This document shows positions 52,101-64,000 of a stretch of DNA of 64,000 nucleotides, one piece after another; the first letter of the stretch is position 1; every line of letters begins with the position of its first letter. Under the pieces are notes generated by a model, which saw only the letters and a program-made list of their open reading frames with translations, was not told where the DNA came from and did not search any database. The position numbers and the translations under genes are program-made. The stretch comes from JADFRG01 sp048054495. Its GTDB lineage: Bacteria; Chloroflexota; Anaerolineae; Anaerolineales; E44-bin32. The stretch is taken from positions 77,643 through 141,642 of the forward strand of contig JBGMQN010000069.1 in NCBI GenBank assembly GCA_048054495.1, in the 5' to 3' direction.

Positions 52101-55100
52101 GATCCTTATTCATCGTCATATCCTCATCTCAGCTCGATCGAGCCGTCGACGCCGATCTTTTTCACACCGGAGCCCTCGTAGGCGACCGCGGCCAACTCCG
52201 TTTCGATGACCTGCCCGGGTTTCATTATTAACGCGGTCTTGTTTTCAATCGCATTCTTCACTCCCGCAGGTGGATAGCTGGTGAATGGCTCCAGCGCACA
52301 GTTGTACGTGCGCCCGTACCAGGGGTAGTCGTCGTGGCCTCCATAGACTTGCCACATCCACAGGTACTTGAAGAGTTGAGCTTCCCAGGCCATTCCGAAG
52401 CCCACCTGCTTGTCCCGATTGGTCAGCCCGTACCAGCCTTGCTTCAAATCCTTGAAGAACACCACATCGACGGAACCGGTATCTCGCGGCAGCACATGGG
52501 TGACGTCCTGCAGTTCGTTCGTTCTTCGGTTCATGACCTGAGGGAACTCGTAGCCACCGCCGGGTTCCCATAGCCCGTTGTCGTGATAGGCGAGCACTTC
52601 CACTTCTGAAGCTTCGGTCTCGACGATGCAGCTGCTGTCCAGGAATGGCTCGCCGAAGGCCGGATGATGCCCCCACATGATCGCAAACTCCACCGGAGCT
52701 TCGTTCTCCAGCCGTTCCTGAATGAGCAATGCCGGCCGGTCCTTTTCGAGGCTCATCGTTCGCTGAAGCTTGAGCGGAGAGCGGTAGGTGCGGGTAGATA
52801 CCGTCAACGACACCCGCTCCGGCAGGTCTTCCACGATCTGGGCCTGGAAGGGAAGCAGCGATACCTCCCCATGCAGTCCTTGATAGGTTCCCAGATAAGG
52901 GTCGGAAGCCCAGCCGGCGGAGGGAAGTACCTCCTGCCAGCCTCCGTAGTAGTAATCGTGGAACGCACCCTCGGGAAGCGCGCTCGTAGATGTGAAGGGT
53001 CGGCGCATCTCAATGGGTGAGTGCCACAAAAAATTCAGATCGGTTGGTTTGTAGGTGAAGTCGAAGATATCCGCGCCTTTGTCCAGCAGCACTCCGACCC
53101 TCAGCAGCTCATTCTCTAAGTACGCAATGCGCATGCCCTTGTACTCATAGTCGAGGCTAATGCGGCAGCCCTGTGATCTTCCATGCGTGTACATTGGTAA
53201 AGTCACCTCCTGATGTTCCGTTTGCTGGACGGGCCAAAAACCGGTATGCCATCACTACCAATTGGAATTACTCCCCGGCCTGGTGCTGGTCCGTGAAAAA
53301 TCGGCTTAGCTGTTTTCCTTTCGTCGGAAGGAAAAGACTCGTGACAAGCCGCGCCCCACGTCGCTGCTCCACATATCCACTCCGACAGCCAGGACGATGA
53401 TCACTCCCAAAGTAATGTTCTGGTAAGCAGCAGGGACGGCATTCAGGTTCAATCCATTCTGGACTACAGCTACGGTCAGCGCGCCAAATAGTGTAGACAC
53501 GATGTTGCCCTCGCCTCCTGCCAAGCTGGCTCCGCCGATCACTGCCGCCGCGATGGTAGCTAATTCCATGGCCACACCGTAGTTCGGTGAGCCGGAATTC
53601 AACCGGGCCGCGATCATTACACCAGCAATGGCGGCCGTCAGGCCTGCCAGGACAAAGACCAGCAGGTGGATCCGCTTGACCTGGATGCCCGAGAGCCGCG
53701 CAGCGGACTCGTTGCCTCCCACCGCGTAGATGGCCCTTCCAGGGCTTGTGTACTTAAGAAACACAAAGGTAATGCCGTACAACACCGCCACATAAATGAC
53801 CGGTAGAGGTATCCCTGCTATCCGACCATAGAAGAGGCGATCCAGATTTGGAGAAATCGAGAAAATCGGAGTTCCCTTAGTAACCAAGAATGCTAATCCC
53901 CGGAATATGCTGAAAGTTGCCAGGGTCGCGATAAAGGAAGGGATCCGGCCGTAGGCGACTAGTCCTCCGTTGATGGCTCCAAGCCCTGCCCCCATAATCA
54001 GCGCTAGCACAATCCCCAAGGGTAGGGGCAGCCCCAGAATCTTCACCAGCACGGCAAGAATGGAGGCCGTCAGGGCCACGAGCGAACCCGGCGAGAGATC
54101 AATGCCCGCCGTCAGAATGACGAGCGTGCTCCCAATGGCTGCGATTGCCACGCCGCTCACTTGTAGCGAGACATTTGACAGGTTCTGGGCTGTAAGGAAG
54201 CGATCTGTGGATAGTGAAACGACTATGACCGCCAAGATCAATGCGCTCAGTGGGCCGGCGATGGGCGACCGAAAGAATCTGGCAAGGCTTTCCAAACCGA
54301 TCTCCCTCTCTATTCGCGTGTGCTAGCTATCGGATACCTGCGCCTTCACATGCGGAGGGTTCCGTTGCCGTTGCTGGCATCGGCCCCTGAGGCGATTGAA
54401 AGAAGTTTGTATTCGTTGAGCTCATTTGCAGGTGCGACATGCAGGATGCGGCCATCTCGAATGACTGCAATCCTGTCGCTTATTGCCAGGAGCTCCGGAT
54501 AGTCGGAGCTGATGAGTATGATGCTAATTCCCTGCTCCGTCAGTTCATTGATTACCTGATAGACCTCCAACTTGGCTCCGATATCCACTCCCTGAGTCGG
54601 CTCGTCGAGAATCAGGAGCTTGGCCCTGGAGAAGAGCCAGCGGGCAATCACGACCTTCTGCTGATTGCCGCCAGATAAGAACTCCACCGTGCGTTCGAGG
54701 GAGGTGGGCGTGATGCGGAGGCGGTCGACGTACTCCCTGCCCGCCTGTCGCTCGGCGGCAAGACTCAGAAACGGTCCACGAAGAAGGGTCCTCAGGCGCG
54801 AAATGGTGATATTCGGCGGACCCTCAAAATTGTAGAATAAGCCATCAGCCTTTCGGTTCTCGGGAACGAGCCCCACTCCGGCCGCGACCGCTTCCGTGGG
54901 GGTGGAGAACCGAACGGGCTTGCCGAAAAGTTGCATGGTACCACCCTCTAGTTGGTCCACCCCGTAGAGGGCGCGTGCGATTTCTGTTCGGCCGGCGCCG
55001 ACCATTCCGCCTAGTCCAAAGACCTCACCAGCATGAACGTCGAAGCTGACCCCATTTACGCCGTTCTCCGTTACGAGGTCTCGAACCTGAAGGCAGACCT

Positions 55101-58100
55101 CCGAACGGGCGTTGTGCTCCTTCGGATAGTGCTGCTCGATATCGATCCCGACCATCATCTGCACCACATCGCTCATGTCCAACTCAGCCAGCGGGCTCGT
55201 GTCGATGCGAAGCCCGTCTTTGAGCACCGTGATGACGTCGGCAATTTGGAAGACTTCATCCAGTCGATGGGAGATATAGAGTATGGCCTTGCCCCGCTTG
55301 GTAAGTCTGCGAATTAGCTCATGCAGGCGTCGGGTTTCGGCGAGACCGAGTGCGGCCGTCGGCTCGTCCATGATGACCAGGGATGATTCCAGCGATATGG
55401 CTTTGGCAATCTCTATGAGCTGCTGTTCGGCCCCCGAGAGGCTCTGCACAACCGCATTGGGATCCATCTGTATCGCAAGCTCTTGCAGCGTAACCCGGGT
55501 CATCCGGCGCATCTGTTCCCAATCGATCAGACCAGTCTTGGCCTTTGTCAGCGGACGCCCCAGAAAGATGTTCTCGGCGACGGTGAGCGCTGGAACCAGG
55601 GAGAGCTCCTGGTAGATTGTGGCCACTCCATGTGCGACTGCGTCGAGAGGGTGATCCAGAACCACGGGTTCGCCCTGCAGCAACATTTCCCCGGAGTCGG
55701 GCTGATGGGCGCCAGCCAGGCATTTCGCGAGTGTGGTCTTTCCGCTTCCATTCTCTCCAAGCAAAGCGTGAATCTGCCCCCGCCGGAGGGAGAGCGAGAC
55801 CTTGTCGAGAGCCTGCACTCCGGGGAATGCCTTTGAGATCTCTCGCAGTTCCCAGAGCGGGCGGCTATCTTGTGATTCGTGTGAAATCAAGGTTTCTGGG
55901 TTTGGCACGCCCGGCCGCGCCTGAGGACGCGGCCGGGAATTGCCATTCGCTTGGCCTCAAACCCTTCCTATTTGCAAGGGTAATCCTTCGAAGGAGCAGG
56001 ATTGAGGACTTCCGGGCGGCAAAGGTACTGGTTGACGTTTGAAGCATCGACGATGACGGTTGGCGTCTCAGTCCATCCGCCTGGATAGACCCCGTTCAGG
56101 CAGTCCACCGCCACCTGGAGCGCTACTTTGCCCATGAGGTAAGGCGTCGTGTTGACTGTGGCTTGCCAGCGACCGGCTGCGATGTCCTCCAGTCCGGTCG
56201 TATCGCCGTCGTTCCCGAGGATAATCACGTCCTCGCGTCCCAACGCCTCTGCGGCGCGGGCAGCACCGATGGATATGTAGTCATTGGCGGTGACCACCAC
56301 TTCGATCTCCGGATTGGCTTGCAGCAGGTCCATCATGGCCGTATTGCCGGTTTCCACGTTCCAAGCCGTAGGCAGACTGGCCACGATTTCCATGCCCGGA
56401 TAGTCGGCGAACGCGTCGAGGTATCCTCCGATGCGCTCGGTGGAATGGTAGCCTGGCAGCCCTTCCAGCACCCCGACTTTGGCCTCGCCGCCGACCAAAC
56501 CGACGGTGTACATGCCTTCCTTGAAGGTGCCTTTGCGTTGGCTGTAGCCGACCACGCCGTTAACGGCGGTGGGGAAGTTGGCGATATCGGAGTTGACGAT
56601 AATCACCGCCACCCCATCCTCCACGGCCTGTCTCACAAGCGGTTCAGCTGCGAACTCGTCGTGAGTGGATAGGATGATCGCGTCAACCTCCTGTGTCAGC
56701 ACATCTTGGATCATCCCCATCTGCCCCTCGATGTCGGAGCCGCTCTGGGGAGCGAGCATGAAGGTCTCCACCCCTAGGTCTCCAGCGGCGTCTTCTATCC
56801 CGGCACCGATGGCGATGTAGTAGTTAAACTCCGTTGCCGGGGGCATATAGGCGATAGTGGCCGGCGAGCTGCCGTCGTAGGCCACAGCGGCGCACGAAGC
56901 TTGAGCGCCTTCCTCGAGCGGCACCGGGTTATACGCGGGTTCCGGCGCGGTGTATGCGCCGGCCGGAATCTCGGCCGCTTCGTCTACCGGCGCGGCTTCC
57001 TCCGGTGTAGTAGCTGTGCTACACCCTATCAGAACTAGGGCGAAAGCCAAAAACAAGAGAATTCGGTATTTCATTCCAGTTCCTTTCTTCTTCTCCTCAC
57101 CGCGGATTGTAAGCAGAGGTACTGGTAGCCTAACTCTTAGAGTCTCAGTGCCGGCCACCTCCCTTCTCATTCATGATCAACAGATATACGCTAATCAACG
57201 CGCCGTGCGCTTTCCGCCTCCAAGCACGTCGGTATTAAGCAATGCCTGTACTTCCGCTTTGGTCACAATCGGAAGATCGAACATCAGGGTCTGCTTTAGC
57301 CGGGTGGCCGCGTCTCCAACAAGAAGCCCTTTTTGAATGCCGGCCGAGTCGAACCCTTCGGTGAGCAATCCGTAGTAAAAGCCGCCGTTCCAGCTATCCC
57401 CACCGCCAAGTCGATCCCCTAGTGTGATGGGTCGGATAGCAGGGGAACGGACAAGGCGCCCGTCTCGATCCATGGCGGCCGACTCCCACCGATGCTGCTC
57501 GAATGTATCCGGGTAACGAATCGTGATGGCGATGATCTGTGCCTCGAACCGCTCCGCCAACTCCGAGCAAAAGGCTCGCAGGTCCACGTCGCGGAGCTCG
57601 CCGATATCGCCTTTCACGATTTGTTCCGAGCTGTACTGGCCACAACCAATCTCGTAGATCTTGGCCATATCCTCGATGGTGGTGACAAAAATGTCCACGT
57701 GCTCGGTGACGAGCGGTGTCATGGTTTCCCGGCATTGCTCGGGACTCCAGAGCGTGGCCCGGTAGTTGAAGTCGAGGCCGACGCGGCAGCCCGCTGGCCT
57801 GGCCTGCATCGCCTCATGAAAGGCGTCCAGCAGGTAGTTCTGTTCGTAGCCGCTGTGGGTTGCCAGGCCAAAGGTAATCCCCGAGGTGTGGAACAGCCGG
57901 CAATCCTTGAGCGCGGCGGACCAATCCACCATCCCCGAGCCGAGCCGACTGGCGGCTGAGTACATGCGCTGATACCAGCCGGTATTCTTGCGGGGCGTGC
58001 GCCCGATCTCGTAAATGAATCTACCGATGGGTTCTGCCCTGGGCGCCCAGGCGATGAAGTCGGTATTCACGCCCTGACCACGCGCGGTGTCGCGCAGCAG

Positions 58101-61100
58101 CCACCCATAAGGATTATCCGGAACGCGCGTAACGTAGGCGGAAGGAATTCCAAAACGAGCGAGCGCAACCGCCAGCGTGAGTTCGGAGCCAGCGAGCGAT
58201 AGCAGCACGCGCCGAGTACGCTCCGGCCGCTCAAGGTCGTCCGGTGTATCGCGCAGCATCGTTTCGCCCAGACCAACAAAGGCAGGGCCTGATTCCGCAA
58301 AAGCCGACAAATCATCGGTCGTGATTTCGTATGGGATAGCCGCCATCATCGTTGCTCTACCAAGATTCGAGCTGCGCGGTCAGGCCACCGTCCACAAAGA
58401 GTTGGGTGCCGGTGATAAAGGCTGACTCGTCGCTGGCCAGAAACGCGGCCGCATAGCCAATATCCTCCGGCCGGCCAATGCGCTTCATGACTTGCCGCTC
58501 CTCCACCAGGCGCTGCTGCTCGGCCGAATCGTCCTGGCTGTCGAAAATTCCCTGGATCAGCGGTGTGAGCACCCAGCCGGGCGCAATTGCGTTCACCCGG
58601 ATCGTCGGTCCGTAGTCGATCGCCATGTTGCGGGTGAGCGCGGTCAGTCCTCCCTTAGAGGCCGCGTAGGGAGCTACTCCATTCACGGTGGCGTGAGAGT
58701 GGACGGAAGAGATATTAACGATGGCACCCTTGCCCGCCTTCTGCATATGTGGGATGGCGTATTTAGAGCACAGAAAGCCGCCTTTGAGATTCACTGCCAG
58801 GCAGTGGTCCCAGTCTTCGCTGCTCGTCTCAAGGACCGGCGTGTAGATCCCTACTCCGGCGTTGTTGACCAGAATGTCGAGCCCGTGGAGGGCCGCGACC
58901 GCTTTGGCGACCATGGCTTTGACCTGTTCTTCGTTGGATACGTCGCATTCGATGAAGATCGCCTCGCCGCCTGCTTCCTTAAACGCTAACGTGCTGGCCT
59001 CTCCGGTCTCCTTGTCCCAGTCAACGAGCGCTACCTTGGCGCCTTCCTCTAGGAATACCTTGGTAATCCCCCAGCCGATTCCCTTGGCGGCGCCGGTCAC
59101 AATAGCCGCCTTGCCTTTTAGTTTCATGGTTCCTCTCCTACAAATGGACCGTGGGCCGCTGAGCTTGGCGCAAACAGCGGAGATTCCCCCGGCTTGCCTA
59201 CCAGGGCTCGCGGGGAGTCGAAAGGAAGTCCGGTTCCTCCGCGCCCACGGCTACGTTGTCTTCGATCCGGATGCCGCCGAAATCGGGGATGTACACGCCC
59301 GGCTCCACGCTGCTGACCATTCCCAGCTCCAGCGTTCCCTCCGCCCCGGGCATGAGGAACGGGATGAATTCGTGATAACGGTATCCGACCGCGTGGCCCG
59401 TGATATGTACGAAATACTCGCCCAGTCCCGCTCTCTCAAGCACCTTCCGCGCGGCACTGTCCGGGTCCGAGAAGGAGGCCCCTGCGACCATCTTGGATGC
59501 CGCCGCTTGCTGGGCTTCTAGCACCGCGTTGTAGACCTCGCGCTGCCGTTCGTTCGGTTCGCCCGCCACCGACACCCAGGTCAGATCCGACCAGTAGCCG
59601 TCCACCACGGTGGCCAGCTCTACCATCACGATGTCACCCTCGTTGATGACCCGAGTTGTGGACGGCACCAACAGGGTGCCTTTGGTGCTGCCTATTGGGC
59701 CGGCGCCTACTTCTGCGGAAGGGCGCACCAACCGTGCGCCGTCGACCCCCGGGCCCTCGGCCCGGATCTTCGCTTCCACGAGCGCCCCCACCTCCACCTC
59801 CGTCATACCCGCGGTCAGCTGCTCGACAAAGGCCCTCATCCCGATCTCCGCGATCGAGTTTGCAGTTCGCAGTCTCTGGAGCTCATAGGGCGTCTTGACC
59901 GCGCGTGCGCCGGCGATCAGGCCAGAAACATCCGACAGGTCTGCGTTAGAAAACGTCTGCTCCAACAGGCCAGACCAGAGGCCGCCGGGCACGACCGGCT
60001 CTGCCATGCGATAGGTGGGGCCGGTGATCTCCAGATCGCGCTCCACTCCGATCTTTGAATTGTTGAGCCTCAGTCGAGTCTTGATCTCGTCCAGAATCGC
60101 AGCGTAGCTGTCGTAAAGATCACCGTCCTTGAGCAGGCCCCAGCCAAAGGTAGAGACCTCGGCCCAATCGGGGTCGGCGTAGTCCTCCTCGATTTCAGGC
60201 AGGAAAAGCAGCGCCTGGCCCTCGTTCGTGAAAGCCGCGACGGAAAAACCATGGTGGGGCCAGTAGTTAGTCAGGTAGACCACATTCTCCGGAAGCTTGC
60301 AAATGACTGCTTCCAGCCCCGCTTCCGCCATCCTCTCCCGGAGTCGGTCCCGTCTCAGATTGTCAACTTCGGTCATATTGCTCTCCTCAACGACTACTTG
60401 ATGCTCAAGTGGAACCGTGGGCTCGCTTGAGCATCGGGCTGACCCAATGCTCCGCCCCCATCTCGGACTCAGAGCCTGCCGAACTCGGCCAGCAGCTCCT
60501 CGACCGATTTACCTTCCTTGATGCGCTTGCGGGTCTCTTCTTCCTTTTCTGCCTGTTCCCGAGCTGCGCGCAGGATCCCTTCCGCAGCCGACAAGGCCAC
60601 GACCGTCACTCCCACCTCGTCTCCAATAACGATGTCCCCCGGGTTGACGATCACCCCGCCGCATTGAATGGGAACATTGATCTCGAGCGGCTCCATGCGG
60701 CCGGAAAAGGGAGTGTGTGTGGAGCGTGGGACGATGGCCTTGGAGAAAATGTGGAAGCCGAGATCACGGATCTCATCCGTGTCGCGAATAGCGCCATCAA
60801 CCACCGCGCCTACCACGCCCTTCATCTGGGAAAGACCAGCCATCAGCCCACCCCAGATCGAGGTTTCGGTTTCGCCGGCGGCATCGACGACGATGACGTC
60901 CCCGGATTCAGCGACTGATAATGCGTCGAGGCAGTCCACCTGATTCCCGGGCTCCAGCCGCACGGTCAGGGCTGGGCCGGCAAAACGCACGCTCTGGGTC
61001 AGGGGACGAATATCGCTGTGCATGACGCCCGCCCGTTTTTGAGCATCCGCAACTACACACGACGGGCTGTAGATCTCAAGCAGATCCACGAATCCCTGCA

Positions 61101-64000
61101 GGACCTCTGAACTCGGTCCCACTTCACGCGGCAATGCTTTCTTACCCAAGCGTAGCCTCCTTCCTCGAGACGCCGGCTGCTCGCGCCTCGATGTACCCTA
61201 AATCCCGTGAGATGCCTTGCGAGGCACGCACCGTCCTGCCGACTAAATCCTGCTCGTCCATTAACGACTTAATTCGACCTGCAGGCCCGCTGACGCTCAC
61301 GGCCGCCACCACTTCGCCGTTCGGATCAAACACCGGGGCCGCAACGCAGCGAACCTCCGGTTCGTGCTCCTCCATATCAAGGGCATAACCTTGCTGCTGG
61401 ATCCGACTCAGGTGGCGGATAAGTTCGCCGAGGTTTGTAATGGTGTTAGGAGTGAATCGGTGGAGCCTTCGCACGTCGAAGTGCGATCTTACGGTCTCCG
61501 GATCGAGGTAGGCAAGCAGTGCTTTTCCAAGGCCTGTGCAGTAGGAGGGCGATCGTCCGCCCACCTGAGAGGACATGATCCCGATGGCGTGCAATCCGGG
61601 TAGCTTTTCCAGGTAGACCACCTCCATGTCTGCGAGCAGCCCCAGGTGCACCGTCTCGGACGTCTCATCTCGCAACGCCTCCAGTTCTGGGAGTGCGACC
61701 TGGCGCATGTCGCTTCCGGCCTGATAGGCGCGGGCCAGCTCGAGACAGGCCAATCCGAGGCGGTAACCGCCCCTGCGCTTGTCGTGCGCCACATAATCGT
61801 GGCTGGTGAGGGTAGAGAGCAGCCTGTAGGTGGAGCTTTCGCTCAGCTCGATGCTTTTGGCGAGCTCGGGCAGCCTCTTCGTTTGGCCGTCGGAGAGCAG
61901 TGATAGCAGGGCGATGGCTCGCTCGAGCACACGGATGTTGTAGCGGCCATGGGTCTCTTGCATCGTCCTCTCCTATTCCGCCCCGCCCGCCTCCGAACCT
62001 GCGTCGCGCGGGTAGGCAATAATGTAAGAATTAGGCCTCTAACTCACCGATCGCAGTGAGCCTACGAGCGGAGCTGCTGTCGATCGATCAAAATTCACTT
62101 ATCGATTCGTTCGAGCAAGGCATCGGACAGGAGCGATTGCTCCAGTCCCAAATGGGTGAATTCTGCAAAGGTGAGACTTTTATCAATTGAAAGCGGCTTT
62201 TACTGTACGAAAATGTAGCAGGGTATTCTCGTCCTGTCAAGCCACGCAATCAATGGTGTCCGATTTCGGTCAGTGAAAACCGTTTTCGATGAATAAAAGT
62301 GTACGGGCCCGCGCGGGTCATTGCAATCGATAAATGTCACTTCCCCGGTATGGTTGCCTGCCCTCGTCTTTGTGCGTGGGACAGTGAAGCCATGGAAGAT
62401 GCCAGAATACGCAGACGCTGCCATTGTGGTGTCTGAGCCGAACGAAGGGCAAGGCGGAAGGCTGATTTGCACCGCATGCTATAATCTGCGCCGCGATGCG
62501 TGTGGACACCCGAGCCAATTCGAACGATAACAATCCCGAAAGTCATCGGGTAGGCACGCGCACAGGCTAGCTAAGTTCAAACAGAATTGCGCCGCCGCCC
62601 GAGAGGCTCTTCCGGGCGGCGTTGTTTTTATAAGGAGGCAATATGTTCAAGACACATGGCTGTGGCGAACTTCGTGTCGAGCACGTGGGCGAGCAGGTCG
62701 AGCTGGCCGGCTGGGTCAATCGCAGGCGAGATCATGGCGGACTGACCTTCGTGGACCTGCGCGATAGGTCGGGCGTGGTCCAGACCGTCTCGAACCCCGA
62801 GCTCTCGAAGGAGGTGCACGCCATCGCCGAACAGGTCCGTTCTGAATGGGTGCTGCATATCGTGGGGGAGGTCCGTGCGCGACCGGAGGGCATGCAGAAC
62901 ACGAGCCTGCCGACGGGCGAGGTGGAGGTCGAGATCAAAGAACTCGAAGTCCTCAACCCGGCCAAGACTCCGCCGTTCACGATCAACGAAGAGTCGGAGG
63001 TGGACGAAATGGTGCGCCTGAAGTATCGCTATCTGGACCTGCGCAGAGAACGCCTGCAGCGGAACCTCGAGCTCCGTCACAATGTGATCCAGTTCATCCG
63101 GGACGAACTCGGAGCGCGCGGCTTCTGGGAGATCGAGACCCCGATCCTGTTTAAAGCCACGCCGGAAGGAGCACGGGACTACCTGGTGCCATCCCGTCTC
63201 TACCCGGGGGAGGCCTACGCGCTGCCCCAGTCGCCCCAGCAGCTCAAGCAGCTGCTGATGGTGGCCGGAACCGAGCGGTACTTCCAAATCGCGCGCTGTT
63301 TCCGTGACGAGGACCAGCGCGGCGACCGGCAACCCGAGTTCACGCAGCTAGATATAGAGATGTCCTTCGTAGAGCGCGAGGATGTCATGCAGCTGCTCGA
63401 GGGAGTTTATTCATCGCTGGTCGAGCAGCTCTTTCCTGAGCGAGCGGTATTCGCAAAGCCCTGGCCGCGTCTCACCTATCAAGAGTCGATGGATCGTTTC
63501 GGCACGGATCGCCCGGATCTGAGGTTCGGATTGGAGCTCAAGGATATTTCCGATCTGGCGGCGGGGAGCGGCTTCAAGGTCTTCGAGGGGGCGGTCGACA
63601 GCGGAGGCGAGGTGCGGGGCATCAACTGCGAGGGATGTGGACACTTCAGCCGGCGCGAGATCGATGAATTGACGGAGATGATCAAACCATTTGGGGCGCA
63701 GGGGCTGGCATATCTGGCGCCGCAGGAGTCGGGCGAGCCCCGATCATCGTTTGCCAAATTCCTACCCTCCGACCGCTCCTATGCCATCATCAAGCGGATG
63801 GAGGCGAACCCCGGTGATCTGCTTCTGTTTGTGGCCGGCAAGCGGGGGGTGGTGCTTGAGTCGCTGAGCCGGCTCCGCGCGCACCTTGGAGCCCGCCTCG
63901 AACTCTATGATTCGGACCTGCTGGCGTTTTGCTGGGTGATCGACTTCCCGCTGGTTCAGTGGGATCCTGACGGTGAGCGCTGGGATCCGAGCCACCATCT

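Overview
The window is a bacterial chromosome segment of fairly high GC with no mobile elements, rRNA, tRNA or CRISPR. It is bounded by housekeeping genes: a 5'-truncated folD at the left edge and a 3'-truncated aspS at the right edge. One run of 100 Ns (5702-5801) marks a draft or metagenome scaffold. Bacterial-type F420 genes, a nucleoside-type BMP ABC importer, a DUF2207 membrane protein, frequent TTG starts and many 4-base stop/start overlaps fit a Chloroflexota (Anaerolineae-like) member. That placement is an inference; no taxonomic marker is decisive.

Region 1 (about 1.1-18.4 kb, + strand) is a purine salvage and catabolism block: adenine deaminase, GntR/UTRA regulator, two different carbamoyltransferases, carbamate kinase, a four-gene nucleoside-type ABC importer, a second adenine deaminase, two fold-type II PLP enzymes and a polyprenyl-phosphate-type glycosyltransferase. 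Region 2 (18.5-29 kb) is mixed: a DUF2207 protein with a zinc-ribbon partner, a hydantoinase/dihydropyrimidinase (HyuA-like), an HtrA protease, a low-GC RibD-like gene, and a high-GC phosphoketolase-acetate kinase pair that looks transferred.

Region 3 (29.2-51.4 kb, + strand) holds three molybdenum hydroxylases of the xanthine dehydrogenase family, an SsnA-like amidohydrolase, XdhC, YqeB and a YqeC-MocA fusion. Between the first two hydroxylases lies an F420 block: F420:NADP reductase, CofE, a PPOX protein, an FbiB-C-like nitroreductase, CofD, CofC and an LLM-class oxidoreductase. YgeW-like, carbamate kinase (YqeA-like), HyuA, SsnA, XdhD-like, YqeB, YqeC and MocA/YgfJ-like proteins together recall the E. 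coli ygeW-xdhD locus and the related anaerobic purine/uric acid clusters of gut bacteria. No YgeX, YgeY or YgfK was found here.

Proposed logic (inference): nucleosides or bases are imported, adenine is deaminated, the purine is hydroxylated by molybdenum enzymes (possibly carrying labile selenium), amidohydrolases open the rings, and carbamoyltransferases split ureido intermediates to carbamoyl phosphate, which carbamate kinase turns into ATP. F420 may serve as an electron carrier.

Region 4 (51.5-62 kb, - strand) is one ten-gene sugar-acid operon led by an IclR regulator: RraA-like protein, M24 protein, SDR, PfkB/KDG-type kinase, ribose-type ABC importer, aldose-epimerase-like protein and KDPG-type aldolase. 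It is followed by a structured leader and aspS.
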